Below, one piece after another: positions 29,643-38,427 of a DNA stretch of 54,752 nt. The notes beneath the pieces were generated by a model that had not been told where the DNA came from, did no database searches, and worked only from the letters and a program-made list of their open reading frames with translations. Within the stretch, counting starts at the first letter, position 1. Every line of letters starts with the position of its first letter. The DNA is from an uncultured bacterium. GTDB taxonomy: Bacteria > Actinomycetota > Coriobacteriia > Coriobacteriales > Eggerthellaceae. The position numbers and the translations under genes were made by a program. The stretch spans positions 1 to 54,752 of the forward strand of contig CAJMLT010000005.1 of NCBI GenBank assembly GCA_905214325.1. The letters are read 5' to 3'.

Positions 29643-30236
29643 ATGAGGCATAACAAGAAAGGTCGTAAGCTTGGCACCGATGCCAGCCATACCAAGGCAA
29701 TGAAGAAGAGCCTGGTTGCTGCATTGTTCACCAACGACCGTATCAAGACGGTTGAGGCACGCGCCAAGGAAATTCGTCCTGATGTCGATAAAATCATCAC
29801 CTGGGCAAAGAAGGGCGATCTTCATTCCCGCCGTCTTGCAATCGCCGCTTTGGGTGATAAGGAATTGGTACGTGAGGTTTTCGAGAAGGTCGAGCAGGGA
29901 ATGTTCGCCGATCGTAACGGTGGCTACTCCCGCATCTTCAAGCTGGGTAACCGCAAGGGCGACAACACTTCCATCGTGATCATGGAGCTTTGCACCGAGC
30001 CGGTTAAGAAGAAGGCCGAAGAAAAGGACGACAAGCCCGCAGCTAAGAAACCGGCTGCTAAGAAGGCTGCCGCCAAGAAGAAGGCCGCTCCCGAAAAGGC
30101 CGAAGAGGAAGCAACCGAAGAAAAGGCTGCAACCGAGGCAATCGAAGAGCAGCCCGCAGTCGAGGCCGAAGAGGTCAAGGCTGAAACCGCCGAGGCACCT
30201 GCTGCCGAGGCAACGGAGGAGAAGAAGGCCGAGTAA
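29643..30236 (+). CDS. rplQ: 50S ribosomal protein L17 with long C-terminal tail
   Basis: 197 residues against about 120 for the core family. Residues 1-116 are normal L17 (MRHNKKGRKLGTDASHTKAMKKSLVAALFTNDRIKTVEARAKEIRP...). After EPVKKK comes a low-complexity tail of 75-80 residues: first Lys/Ala-rich (AKKPAAKKAAAKKKAA), then Glu/Ala-rich. Such tails on L17 occur in actinobacteria. Last gene of the cluster; a strong terminator follows. Confidence 0.95.
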   Translation: MRHNKKGRKLGTDASHTKAMKKSLVAALFTNDRIKTVEARAKEIRPDVDKIITWAKKGDLHSRRLAIAALGDKELVREVFEKVEQGMFADRNGGYSRIFKLGNRKGDNTSIVIMELCTEPVKKKAEEKDDKPAAKKPAAKKAAAKKKAAPEKAEEEATEEKAATEAIEEQPAVEAEEVKAETAEAPAAEATEEKKAE

Positions 30237-30294
30237 ATCGGTTTTCGGATTCGATCCGGTTTTTCGCTCGATCGATTCGAGTGTAGGGATCCAC

Positions 30295-30331
30295 GATGGC
30301 ACACACGTTTTGCGTGTGTGCCATCTTTTTT
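30295..30331 (+). terminator. Strong terminator of the ribosomal cluster
   Basis: GATGGCACACACG (30295-30307) and CGTGTGTGCCATC (30313-30325) form a perfect 13-bp stem, loop TTTTG, then TTTTTT. Confidence 0.95.
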
Positions 30332-30431
30332 GACGGGTGATCCCGCGCCGCCCTCATCTGTGCTGTTTTTTCCTTTGGGGAGTTAGCGCGAAAAAGCTTC
30401 GTCGGGTCTGCCTTTCTCGTATACTGTTCGC

Positions 30432-31274
30432 ATGATTCCTTCCATCAATACCTACATTCCCGGTACTTCCCTTCTCCATCGTGGTGATGCACGGGTGAAG
30501 TTGGTGCTGTTGTTGGCTTATTCGGCGACGCTGTTCTTCATCCGCTCGTGGGTGGGGATGGGCATCGCGGCCTTGATCGTGCTGGCGCTGATTTTTTCCG
30601 CGCGCTTGCCGCTGCGTCGTTTCATGAAGGTTCTGCTTCCTCTTTTCTTCATCTTGGGGATAGTGTGGGTCTGTAACGCCTTCGTCTGGGACGTTCATGC
30701 GATCCCCACCGTAGGGGGGATCGCTTCGGTTTCGGCCGGTTTCGCTACCGGAATGGCGCCGATAGCGCTTGTGGGTGACTTCGGCTTATATCCCGAGGGG
30801 TGCATCCGGGGGCTTTTCTATGTTGCCCGTATCGTACTTCTCGTTCTCGCGAGTTTCGTCGTCACCTACACCACCACCTCCAACGAACTCTCCGATGCAT
30901 TCATCTCGTTTCTCGGACCCCTTCGTCATTTGAAGGTTCCCGTCGACGATGTGGCTATGGTCCTTTCCATCGCCCTGCGCTTCATCCCTTTGACCGCAGA
31001 GGAGTTCTTCCGGGTCCGAGATGCCCAGGTGTCCCGGGGTGCCGCCTACGAGGGGGGCTCTCTGTGGCAGCGGATATCCTCCTGGCAGACGGTGTTCATT
31101 CCCCTGTTCGTCGGGATGTTCCGCCGTGCCGATGTGCTGGCGGAAGCCATGGAGGCGCGCTGTTACGGCGCGGGGGCGCGGACCAGCCTTTCCAAGCACG
31201 AAGTGACTCCGGCGCAAATCGGCGTCCTTCTTGTGGGGCTGTTGCTCTGCGTCGCGCTTGGCGTATTCGCCTGA
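30432..31274 (+). CDS. EcfT-type transmembrane protein of an ECF transporter
   Basis: 280 residues with about six hydrophobic segments and the CbiQ/EcfT pattern: an N-terminal YIPGTSLLHRGDARVKLVLLLAYS, then TYTTTSNELSDAF...PVDDVAMVLSIALRFIPLTAEEFFRVRDAQVSRG, and the second coupling motif AEAMEARCYGAGART. EcfT joins the two EcfA ATPases to a vitamin- or metal-binding S component. Neither ATPase nor S component is adjacent, though in many Gram-positives ecfA genes follow rplQ directly. Start ATG 30432; ribosome site weak. Confidence 0.85.
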   Translation: MIPSINTYIPGTSLLHRGDARVKLVLLLAYSATLFFIRSWVGMGIAALIVLALIFSARLPLRRFMKVLLPLFFILGIVWVCNAFVWDVHAIPTVGGIASVSAGFATGMAPIALVGDFGLYPEGCIRGLFYVARIVLLVLASFVVTYTTTSNELSDAFISFLGPLRHLKVPVDDVAMVLSIALRFIPLTAEEFFRVRDAQVSRGAAYEGGSLWQRISSWQTVFIPLFVGMFRRADVLAEAMEARCYGAGARTSLSKHEVTPAQIGVLLVGLLLCVALGVFA

Positions 31275-31422
31275 TCCCGCGTGGCATTCGGTATCCGCGT
31301 CCCGGCGAACCCCTTGTTGTCCGTTGTAGGGTCTTTGAGAATTGCCCCTACTGAAAGCGCCGCCCTTCCTCCTGCGTGGTATCATATTTTCGTTTTTACA
31401 AATGATTTCGAGGAGGAAATCC

Positions 31423-32715
31423 ATGGGCATCATCATTGATGTGTACGGTCGCGAAGTTCTTGATTCTCGCGGCAACCCCACCGTTGAAGTCGAGGTCGTC
31501 TTGGACGACGGCGCTATGGGTCGCGCAGCGGTTCCCTCGGGCGCTTCGACGGGCGCTTTCGAAGCGGTCGAATTGCGTGACGGCGATGAGGAGCGCTACC
31601 TTGGAAAGGGAACGCTCAACGCGGTTGCCCACGTGAACGAGGAGATCGCCGATGCGCTCATCGGCATCGAAGCGGATGATCAGCGTATGATCGATGCTGA
31701 AATGTTGGCGATTGACGGCACGCCGAACAAGGCATCGTTGGGTGCCAATGCGATTCTCGGGGTTTCTCTGGCCTGCGCGAAAGCCGCAGCCGAATCCGCC
31801 GAGCTTCCCCTCTATAAGTATGTCGGTGGCGTCAATGCCAATCTTCTGCCCACGCCCATGATGAACATCCTCAACGGTGGTGCGCACGCAGACAACAATG
31901 TCGATTTCCAAGAGTTCATGATCATGCCCGTGGGTGCCCCCACGTTCGCGGAGGCTTTGCGCTGGTGTGCGGAAATCTATCACACGCTCAAAAAGGTTCT
32001 GCATGATGCGGGTCTTGGCGGCGGCGTCGGTGATGAAGGCGGATTCGCTCCCAATTTCGCAACCAACGAGGAGCCGTTGCAATACATCGTTCAGGCTTGC
32101 GAGAAGGCCGGCTACAAGCCCGGTTCCGACATCCTGTTCGCGATGGATCCCGCTTCCACCGAATTCTACGACGAGAAAACGGGCAAGTATGTTCTCGCCG
32201 GTGAGGGTCGCGAATTGACCAGCGATGAGATGGTCGACTATTGGGAGGCTTTGGTCAACAAGTATCCCATCGTCTCCATCGAAGACGGTATGGCTGAAGA
32301 GGATTGGGATGGTTGGAAAACCCTCACCGATCGCATCGGAGATCGCGTTCAGTTGGTAGGGGACGACCTGTTCGTCACCAACTCCCAGCGTCTTGCCAAG
32401 GGAATCGAACTTGGTTGCGCCAACGCCATCCTGGTCAAGGTGAACCAGATCGGCTCTCTCACCGAAACACTCGAAGCGATCCAGATGGCCAAGCAGGCGG
32501 GATATGCGTGCGTCATGTCCCATCGTTCCGGAGAAACGGAAGACACCACCATCGCCGATCTGGCGGTTGCCACCAACGCCGGCCAGATCAAGACGGGTGC
32601 TCCCTGTCGTTCGGATCGCGTTGCCAAATACAATCAGCTCATCCGTATCGAAGAAGAGCTGGACGAAGCGGGTTCATACGCCGGCATGAGCGCTTTCTAC
32701 AACATCGGTCGCTAG
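31423..32715 (+). CDS. eno: Enolase
   Basis: 430 residues; converts 2-phosphoglycerate to phosphoenolpyruvate. GGAGG precedes ATG 31423. Landmarks: IIDVYGREVLDSRGNPTVEVEV, the mobile loop SGASTGAFEAVELRDGD, GVGDEGGFAPN with catalytic Glu, metal ligand sequences IEDGMAEEDWDGW and LVGDDLFVTN, catalytic Lys in AILVKVNQIGSLTE, and the signature VMSHRSGETEDTTIADLAVATN. A terminator follows at 32845. Confidence 0.98.
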   Translation: MGIIIDVYGREVLDSRGNPTVEVEVVLDDGAMGRAAVPSGASTGAFEAVELRDGDEERYLGKGTLNAVAHVNEEIADALIGIEADDQRMIDAEMLAIDGTPNKASLGANAILGVSLACAKAAAESAELPLYKYVGGVNANLLPTPMMNILNGGAHADNNVDFQEFMIMPVGAPTFAEALRWCAEIYHTLKKVLHDAGLGGGVGDEGGFAPNFATNEEPLQYIVQACEKAGYKPGSDILFAMDPASTEFYDEKTGKYVLAGEGRELTSDEMVDYWEALVNKYPIVSIEDGMAEEDWDGWKTLTDRIGDRVQLVGDDLFVTNSQRLAKGIELGCANAILVKVNQIGSLTETLEAIQMAKQAGYACVMSHRSGETEDTTIADLAVATNAGQIKTGAPCRSDRVAKYNQLIRIEEELDEAGSYAGMSAFYNIGR

Positions 32716-32844
32716 CACTTCCGTCGTAAAAGAGCGTCGATCGCAGGTGCCATACAGGCAGGAGATTGCCTTCTTGGCGAATATGAAGGATCGGTGTCCA
32801 CTTGCAGTGCCATTCGCGCATCGCCGCGATCATCGTATTATCTT

Positions 32845-32880
32845 GGAAGCTCTCCCCGGCGGGGGAGCTTCCTTTGGTTT
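32845..32880 (+). terminator. Intrinsic terminator after eno
   Basis: GGAAGCTCTCCCC and GGGGGAGCTTCC pair around GGC (32845-32872), followed by TTTGGTTT. Confidence 0.8.
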
Positions 32881-32918
32881 AGCGCTATACTTGTCTTTCG
32901 AGAAGAAAGGGTTTACCC

Positions 32919-34202
32919 GTGGACGAATTACCGAACGGATTCACCGGTTTCTCCAACCTGCAATCGTCGCAGAACATGAATTACCAGTATTCCCGTTCTC
33001 ACGGTACGGATCGGAAAAACGGCGTGGAGCCTCTCACGAAAGAGAAGATGGAGGCCATCGGCCCCAAGGATCGTCGCTGGTCTTGGGTGGAAGTGGATAG
33101 GGCCGCCATTCAGCACAACGTCACTCAGACGAGGCGCTTGCTGGGGTCGTCCACTCGCCTGATGGCGGTCGTGAAGGCCGATGCGTACGGTCATGGTGCG
33201 ATTCAGGTCGCGAAAACAGCCGTTGCCTCAGGGGCGAGCTACTTTGGTGTGGCTACGGTCGATGAGGGGATCGAGCTGCGAGAGGCGGGCTTCCGCGAGC
33301 CCATCCTCATTCTGTCGGAGCCGCCCATCCAGGCCGTTCCGCTCCTTTTGTTCTACAACATCATGCCTTCGGTGTATACGCCCGATTTCGCTATCGTCTA
33401 TGCCGAAATCGCCGATGCCCATGGCAAGAAGGCTCCCTATCATCTGGCCATCAATACGGGCATGAACCGCATCGGTGTCCGCCATGATGACGTGATGGAA
33501 TTTCTTTCCCAGATCAGTTTCCATCGTGCACTCGAACTGCAGGGGTGCTTCACCCACTTCGCCACGGCCGATTCCCCCGAAACGCTCGACTTCCAAATCC
33601 AAATCAAGCGTTTCGTTGAAACCATGCGGGCCATGGAGACGGCGGGTATCGATCCGGGTATCGTGCACTGTGACAATTCGGCCGCCCTCTACCGCTTTCC
33701 CAAGACGCATTTCGATATGGTCCGTCTCGGAATTGCGATGTACGGCTATCAGCCGGCCGCCGACACCCATCGTTTCATCGACCTCAAGCCGGCCATGAGC
33801 GTTCATGCGCGCATTACCAACGTGATTACGGTTCCCATGAGCGAAGGGGTCAGTTACGGCCTCAACTATCGCAGTCCCGGAAGCGTGAAGATCTGTACCA
33901 TCCCCGTCGGGTACGCCGATGGGTTGCCCCGACTGCTTTCCTCCACGATCGATTTCGCCTACAAGGATCGTGCCTGTCATCAGGTGGGTAATATCTGCAT
34001 GGACCAGTGTATGTTCGAAGTCGATATGCGTTCGTTTTCTTCGCGCCCATCACTCGACCCCCACATCGGCGATGAGGTGCTGATCGTCGGACCCCATGCC
34101 ACAGTCGATGTTTCCATCGAAACGATGGCCAAGCGTGCCGCGACGATTCCCTATGAAATCGTCGTCGGTTTCTCCCGTCGTATGCCGCGTATCTTTCAGT
34201 AG
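32919..34202 (+). CDS. alr: Alanine racemase
   Basis: 427 residues from GTG 32919, which has AAAGGG 7 bp upstream. Makes D-alanine for peptidoglycan. The PLP lysine lies in AVVKADAYGHGA (Lys86 in this numbering), and the second catalytic base is the Tyr of GVSYGLNYRSPG. Other landmarks: HLAINTGMNRIG, CFTHFATADS, RLGIAMYGYQP and CTIPVGYADGLPRL. The first 45 or so residues (NGFTGFSNLQSSQNMNYQYS...) are polar and exceed the usual N-terminus; ATG 33048 would give a standard length but has a poorer site. Confidence 0.93.
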   Translation: MDELPNGFTGFSNLQSSQNMNYQYSRSHGTDRKNGVEPLTKEKMEAIGPKDRRWSWVEVDRAAIQHNVTQTRRLLGSSTRLMAVVKADAYGHGAIQVAKTAVASGASYFGVATVDEGIELREAGFREPILILSEPPIQAVPLLLFYNIMPSVYTPDFAIVYAEIADAHGKKAPYHLAINTGMNRIGVRHDDVMEFLSQISFHRALELQGCFTHFATADSPETLDFQIQIKRFVETMRAMETAGIDPGIVHCDNSAALYRFPKTHFDMVRLGIAMYGYQPAADTHRFIDLKPAMSVHARITNVITVPMSEGVSYGLNYRSPGSVKICTIPVGYADGLPRLLSSTIDFAYKDRACHQVGNICMDQCMFEVDMRSFSSRPSLDPHIGDEVLIVGPHATVDVSIETMAKRAATIPYEIVVGFSRRMPRIFQ

Positions 34203-34218
34203 AAGGAAGTAGTCAGTC

Positions 34219-34818
34219 ATGCCTGCTCAATGTCTCGTTCCCGATTTGGATGAAATCCGCGCCCGTGTCGAGGAGTGCCATTCGTGCAGTCTTTGCGAAG
34301 GGCGCACACAGGTGGTCTTCGGCGAAGGTAACCCCGATGCGCGGGTGCTCATCGTAGGGGAGGCGCCGGGTAAGAACGAGGATCTGCAGGGCCGTCCCTT
34401 CGTGGGGGCGGCGGGCAAGTTTCTCGATGAACTGCTCGAAGCGGCCGGTTTGGTGCGGGAAGAGGTGTTCATCGCCAACGTGCTGAAGTGTCGTCCACCG
34501 TCGAATCGCAACCCAGAAGCTCACGAGATAGAGGCGTGCGCTCCTTTCTTGCGGGAACAGACCCGCGCCATCTCTCCCGACGTCATCGTGACGCTGGGCA
34601 ATTTCGCCACGCAATTCATCCTGAAAACGGGGGTGGGTATCACGCGTTTGCGGGGGACGGTGCAGCAGGCCGGACGGTTCACGGTGTTGCCGGTGTTTCA
34701 TCCGGCTGCCGCCATATACGACCGCTCGAAGCGCGATGTGCTCTTGGCGGATTTCGATCACATCGGATCGGTGGTGCGTGATAGAATGACCTCCGAACAA
34801 GAAGAATCACTCGACTAG
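34219..34818 (+). CDS. Type-4 uracil-DNA glycosylase (4Fe-4S)
   Basis: 199 residues; removes uracil from DNA in base-excision repair. The four cluster ligands are in the family spacing: Cys20 and Cys23 (ECHSC), Cys91 (LKCRPP) and Cys107 (EACAPF). Active-site motif 1 is GEAPGKNEDLQGRPFVG and motif 3 is PVFHPAAAI. The gene lies 16 bp after alr and 10 bp before a NifU-like gene. Confidence 0.92.
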   Translation: MPAQCLVPDLDEIRARVEECHSCSLCEGRTQVVFGEGNPDARVLIVGEAPGKNEDLQGRPFVGAAGKFLDELLEAAGLVREEVFIANVLKCRPPSNRNPEAHEIEACAPFLREQTRAISPDVIVTLGNFATQFILKTGVGITRLRGTVQQAGRFTVLPVFHPAAAIYDRSKRDVLLADFDHIGSVVRDRMTSEQEESLD

Positions 34819-34828
34819 AGGAGATGTC

Positions 34829-35059
34829 ATGGTAGAAAAGTCTGATGTAGCTGCGGTACTCGAATTGATCCGTCCTTCCCTGCAGGCCGACGGCGGTGAC
34901 GTCGCCTTGGTCGACGTCGATGCCGATGGTGTTGTCACCGTTGAACTTCAAGGTGCCTGCAAAGGTTGTCCCATGTCCCAGATGACGCTTGCCAACGGTG
35001 TTGAGCGTATTCTCAAAGACCGCGTTCCCGGCGTTACCAAGGTGGTTCCCGCTTCTTAA
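34829..35059 (+). CDS. NifU-like iron-sulfur carrier (C-terminal domain type)
   Basis: 76 residues, the NifU C-terminal domain alone, with the cluster-binding CxxC at Cys44 and Cys47 (GACKGCPMS). Typical lines are LIRPSLQADGGDVALVDVD and TLANGVERILKDRVPGVTKV. Such proteins carry or deliver 4Fe-4S clusters. AGAGGAG lies upstream; co-transcribed with the glycosylase and ended by the strong terminator at 35075. Confidence 0.92.
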   Translation: MVEKSDVAAVLELIRPSLQADGGDVALVDVDADGVVTVELQGACKGCPMSQMTLANGVERILKDRVPGVTKVVPAS

Positions 35060-35074
35060 GGAACCTATCATCAC

Positions 35075-35107
35075 CGTACGCCACGGCAAAGCCGTGGCGT
35101 ACGTTTT
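35075..35107 (+). terminator. Strong terminator after the NifU-like gene
   Basis: CGTACGCCACGGC and GCCGTGGCGTACG form a perfect 13-bp stem around AAA, followed by TTTT. Confidence 0.92.
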
Positions 35108-35136
35108 CATTCGATGGGATATGCGAAAGGAGCGTC

Positions 35137-35379
35137 ATGGCTTTTTGTTGGGAATTACGCGGATGCGATGAGGAAATGCAATCACGCTGCCCGCACAACA
35201 CTCCGGGGGAACCCTGCCCCGCCGATTGTCATTTCGCGGCTTGTTCGCGTCCTACCCATGTGGTCACCTCCGACTTCGGGCTACTCTTCCGCTCCGATCT
35301 TGATCGGGATCAGAGCGTGAAGGATATCTGCCGTTTCTGCGAGTTCTTCCTCTCCAACGGTCCCTCTCTCACGAAATAA
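35137..35379 (+). CDS. Small Cys-rich protein (two-CW-like)
   Basis: 80 residues with AAAGGAG upstream and eight Cys (4, 10, 18, 27, 31, 36, 65, 68). The start MAFCWELRGC and the end ICRFCEFF resemble the CW-motif proteins with C-W-E...C and C-x-x-C-x-F. It probably binds zinc or iron. No function is known to me. It follows a terminator at 35075 and so needs its own promoter or read-through. Confidence 0.65.
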   Translation: MAFCWELRGCDEEMQSRCPHNTPGEPCPADCHFAACSRPTHVVTSDFGLLFRSDLDRDQSVKDICRFCEFFLSNGPSLTK

Positions 35380-35534
35380 TCCCTTTTCCGCCGTCCCTGC
35401 GGCTTCGCTCCACCATCTACCTCGGTTTTTCGCGTCATCCACTCTTTTCGATTTATGCGAAGTGGGTGCGTGGTTTGCTGCTCCAATCGGGGAAAGGCTC
35501 CGTTGAGCTTCGGGTGCAAGGGGAGGGGTTTGAT

Positions 35535-35756
35535 GTGACCGCAAGTGTGAAGTGTCCATCGTGTGGCTGTGCCGACCTCGATCTGCGTCGTTATTTTTCC
35601 ATGATGGTGCTCAGTGATACCCAGGCGTTGTTCTCCCTCCACTGTGATCATTGCAACAAAATCGTTTCATTGGTGGAAACCATACCGCCTTCGCTCTATG
35701 ATGATGTCCGGTCCGCTGCCGCCGAGGTTAACGCGGGCATGGGACAACATACGTGA
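35535..35756 (+). CDS. Small zinc-ribbon protein
   Basis: 73 residues if GTG 35535 is the start, chosen because GGGAGG lies 9 bp upstream; GTG 35466 would add 23 residues with no good site. One zinc ribbon: Cys7/Cys10 (KCPSCGC) and Cys37/Cys40 (HCDHCN). Ends 18 bp before lgt, possibly in the same transcript. Function unknown. Confidence 0.6.
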   Translation: MTASVKCPSCGCADLDLRRYFSMMVLSDTQALFSLHCDHCNKIVSLVETIPPSLYDDVRSAAAEVNAGMGQHT

Positions 35757-35774
35757 GGTAAGGCCCTTCGAATC

Positions 35775-36617
35775 ATGCTTAACGATCTTTATCATGCTCT
35801 TGATCCAATCGCTTTCACGATCGGTCCGTTTTCTGCGCGTTGGTACGGTATAGCTTACGTTCTCGGCTTTCTTTGCGTGGCATTCGTCATCTATCGTGTA
35901 GGCAGAAGATGGAAGATATCCTTTTCCCTGGATTCACTTTGTGTCATCTTGATATGCGCTATGTTGGGCGTCATCATCGGGGGGCGTTTGGGATACGTGC
36001 TCTTCTATGGCGCCGGCTTCGACTATTATGCGGCCCACCCCTTGAGCATCGTCGATTTTTCACAGGGAGGCATGAGCTTCCACGGCGGATTCGCGGGGGC
36101 TCTAATTGCCGGCATCGTCGCGGCCCGCTTGGTCAAAATTCCCTACCTCACACTGGTCGATCTCGCCATTATCGGGGCTCCTTTGGGGCTGTTCTTCGGG
36201 CGATGTGCGAATTTCGTTAACGGTGAATTGTGGGGAGCGGTGACCGATGCTCCCTGGGGTGTTGTCTTCGGGGGCATGGCGGGCGTGAGCCCGCGGCACC
36301 CCAGCCAACTCTATGAAGCTTTTCTCGAGGGGCTTGTGCTTTTCGTTCTCCTCTTCGCCTTATCCCGAAAGGTGCCGCCCCGTCCTCGTGGAACCTTTTT
36401 CGGGGTGTTTATGGTGGGGTATGGAATATCACGGTTTGTCATCGAATTCGTTCGGGAGCCCGACGTGCAATTAGGATATATCTGGGGCGGCTGGCTGACC
36501 ATGGGTCAGATCCTTTCCGTTCCCCTTATCGTGGCGGGTGTCATCTTGTTGATTTATGCCTATAAGATGAAGCGCCCACAACAGGGTCCTGAAAATGTTA
36601 CTGATTTGGTAACATAA
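35775..36617 (+). CDS. lgt: Prolipoprotein diacylglyceryl transferase
   Basis: 280 residues with about seven membrane helices; attaches diacylglycerol to the lipobox Cys of prolipoproteins. Motifs: GPFSARWYGIAYVLGF, GGRLGYVLFYG, GGMSFHGGFAGALIA with the essential His, and the Lgt signature around GRCANFVNGELWG, plus HPSQLYEA with a second conserved His. It can serve the lipoproteins at 12365 and 43984. Confidence 0.95.
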   Translation: MLNDLYHALDPIAFTIGPFSARWYGIAYVLGFLCVAFVIYRVGRRWKISFSLDSLCVILICAMLGVIIGGRLGYVLFYGAGFDYYAAHPLSIVDFSQGGMSFHGGFAGALIAGIVAARLVKIPYLTLVDLAIIGAPLGLFFGRCANFVNGELWGAVTDAPWGVVFGGMAGVSPRHPSQLYEAFLEGLVLFVLLFALSRKVPPRPRGTFFGVFMVGYGISRFVIEFVREPDVQLGYIWGGWLTMGQILSVPLIVAGVILLIYAYKMKRPQQGPENVTDLVT

Positions 36618-36651
36618 AAGGAAGAAGAACGAACCAAAAAAGGGGGATATC

Positions 36652-37029
36652 ATGAAACTGGAATTCTACAAGTGCTCTCATTGTGGCAATGTTGCCGTGA
36701 AGGTGTTCGATCAGGGCGTTCCTTTGGTGTGCTGCGGTGAGCCTATGCAAAAACTCACTCCCGGCACCGTCGATGCGGCGCTCGAGAAGCATGTTCCCGT
36801 CGTCGACATCACCGAAACGGTACATGTGCAGGTCGGAAGTGTGATCCATCCTATGGAAGAAGCGCATTTCATCACGTTTATCGTTTTGGAAACGTGCGAG
36901 GGCTTCCAGCTCAAGGAGCTGCATCCCGGTGACGCACCTCAGGCTGATTTCATTCTGGCTCCCGGTGATGCCGCGGTGGCCGTATATGAGTATTGCAATC
37001 TCCACGGATTGTGGAAGACGGAACTCTGA
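36652..37029 (+). CDS. dfx: Desulfoferrodoxin (2Fe superoxide reductase)
   Basis: 125 residues with GGGGGA upstream. The N-terminal desulforedoxin iron site is Cys8, Cys11, Cys27, Cys28. The catalytic iron site ligands are His47 (EKHVPVV), His66 and His72 (IHPMEEAHF), and Cys115 and His118 (YCNLHGLW). Reduces superoxide to peroxide without releasing oxygen, a typical anaerobe enzyme. It fits with the rubrerythrin at 15461. Confidence 0.95.
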   Translation: MKLEFYKCSHCGNVAVKVFDQGVPLVCCGEPMQKLTPGTVDAALEKHVPVVDITETVHVQVGSVIHPMEEAHFITFIVLETCEGFQLKELHPGDAPQADFILAPGDAAVAVYEYCNLHGLWKTEL

Positions 37030-37160
37030 TCCTGTCCGTCCGCCCTGTGGACACGTGCGATCCTCGATCGCATAGGGGTGGAAGACGGAGATCGGGCATG
37101 TTCGGCTTCGGCGGGTTTTCCCGCCGACCGACCGTGATCCTTGTCTGTGGGCAATGACGA

Positions 37161-37187
37161 GAGGGACCTGTGTGGGTCCCTCTTCGT
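37161..37187 (+). terminator. Probable terminator after desulfoferrodoxin
   Basis: GAGGGACC and GGTCCCTC pair (37161-37182), followed by TTCGTCT. It lies only 15-20 bp before the next gene. Confidence 0.55.
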
Positions 37188-37200
37188 CTATCATGGAGAC

Positions 37201-38427
37201 ATGAAAGAAAAACAGGAACAGAATTTCATCGTCATCGGTGGTGGCGCTTCGGGATTGACGGCAGCCATCGCCGCCGGTCGGGCCGCAGCCGCGCACCATC
37301 GTTTCGTGCGCATCATCGTATTGGAGGCTTCGCGCCGTATAGGCCACTCCATCCTACGTAGCGGCAACGGTCGCTGCAACTTCTCCCGTCTCGCTATCGA
37401 TGCGGGATCCTACCATTCGTCCTCATTCGTCCGGCGTGCCTTCGATGCCCTTGATGCCGACGGAGATATCCCTTCGGTTCTGGATTGGTTTTCCGATCTG
37501 GGTCTTGTGTGGACGTGCCGACATGAAGACGGTGGTTTACTTTATCCGTATTCGAACAAGTCGTCCTCGGTTTTGGATGTATTGCGTTTCGCGCTGGATG
37601 CTCTCGCCGTCGAGGTGAGGGTTGAAACGTCGGTTGCAGGGGTGGAAAAACAGGGCAGCCGCTATCGGGTCGTACTCGACGATGCCACCACCCTCGATGC
37701 CGATGCCGTATTCGTCGGTGTGGGTGGACGGATTTCTCCCCGCTTGTTGAAGCAGGTGTCTTTCGTGGAGTCCCGCCCCGTGTTGGGGGCGTTGAAAACC
37801 GACACGACCAACCTCAAGGGCATGAACGGAACTCGCGTTCGAGCGAAAGTTGCCCTTCCCGATAGGGGAATCGTCGAAACGGGAGAGGTACTGTTCCGTG
37901 AGTATGGTGTTTCGGGTATCGCCGTATTCAATATCTCCCGTCATGCCCGCAAGGGTGATCGCCTGACGATCGATCTCGTGCCCGATCGCACCCATGATGA
38001 GCTCGAGCATTTTCTGGAGGATCGTTTTGTGCGCCTCAAGCCGTGTGCGACCCTTGATTTCCTGCGTGGTTTCCTTCTTGAGCCGGTGGCGCTTGCAGTG
38101 CTTCGTTCGGCGGGTCTGCCGCCCGCGGTCCCCTTCGGGCAGCATCTCATTGGGTCTCTGGCGTATGCTCTCAAGAATTTTTCTCTTCGGGTCGAAGGTA
38201 TTGCCGACCCGGGAAATTGCCAGGTACATCGTGGCGGCATCGCCGTCGATCACGTGGAACCGTCGACCATGGAGGTCATTGCTTCGCCGGGTCTCTATGT
38301 CATGGGCGAGGCCCTCGATGTCGATGGACCCTGTGGTGGATACAACCTCCATTGGGCGTGGACGAGCGGACTTCTCGCCGGCAATGCGGCGGTGCGTCGA
38401 CTTCCGGATGAAGGGAGGCGGTCATGA
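37201..38427 (+). CDS. HI0933/BaiN-type FAD-dependent oxidoreductase
   Basis: 408 residues from ATG 37201, with GGAG closely upstream. The FAD-binding Rossmann motif is FIVIGGGASGLTAAIAAGRA, followed by ASRRIGHSILRSGNGRCNFS typical of the HI0933 family. VFVGVGGRISP and the final GLYVMGEALDVDGPCGGYNLHWAWTSGLLAGNAA give the second FAD contact. Some relatives reduce bile-acid intermediates (BaiN), but the name is too broad to assign a substrate. Its stop overlaps the next start (ATGA), so the two flavoproteins are translationally coupled. Confidence 0.85.
   Translation: MKEKQEQNFIVIGGGASGLTAAIAAGRAAAAHHRFVRIIVLEASRRIGHSILRSGNGRCNFSRLAIDAGSYHSSSFVRRAFDALDADGDIPSVLDWFSDLGLVWTCRHEDGGLLYPYSNKSSSVLDVLRFALDALAVEVRVETSVAGVEKQGSRYRVVLDDATTLDADAVFVGVGGRISPRLLKQVSFVESRPVLGALKTDTTNLKGMNGTRVRAKVALPDRGIVETGEVLFREYGVSGIAVFNISRHARKGDRLTIDLVPDRTHDELEHFLEDRFVRLKPCATLDFLRGFLLEPVALAVLRSAGLPPAVPFGQHLIGSLAYALKNFSLRVEGIADPGNCQVHRGGIAVDHVEPSTMEVIASPGLYVMGEALDVDGPCGGYNLHWAWTSGLLAGNAAVRRLPDEGRRS

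Noticed and set aside
28674..30302. Open frame of 542 codons on the minus strand
   Set aside because: Antisense to rpoA and rplQ; the low-complexity sequence mirrors the L17 tail.
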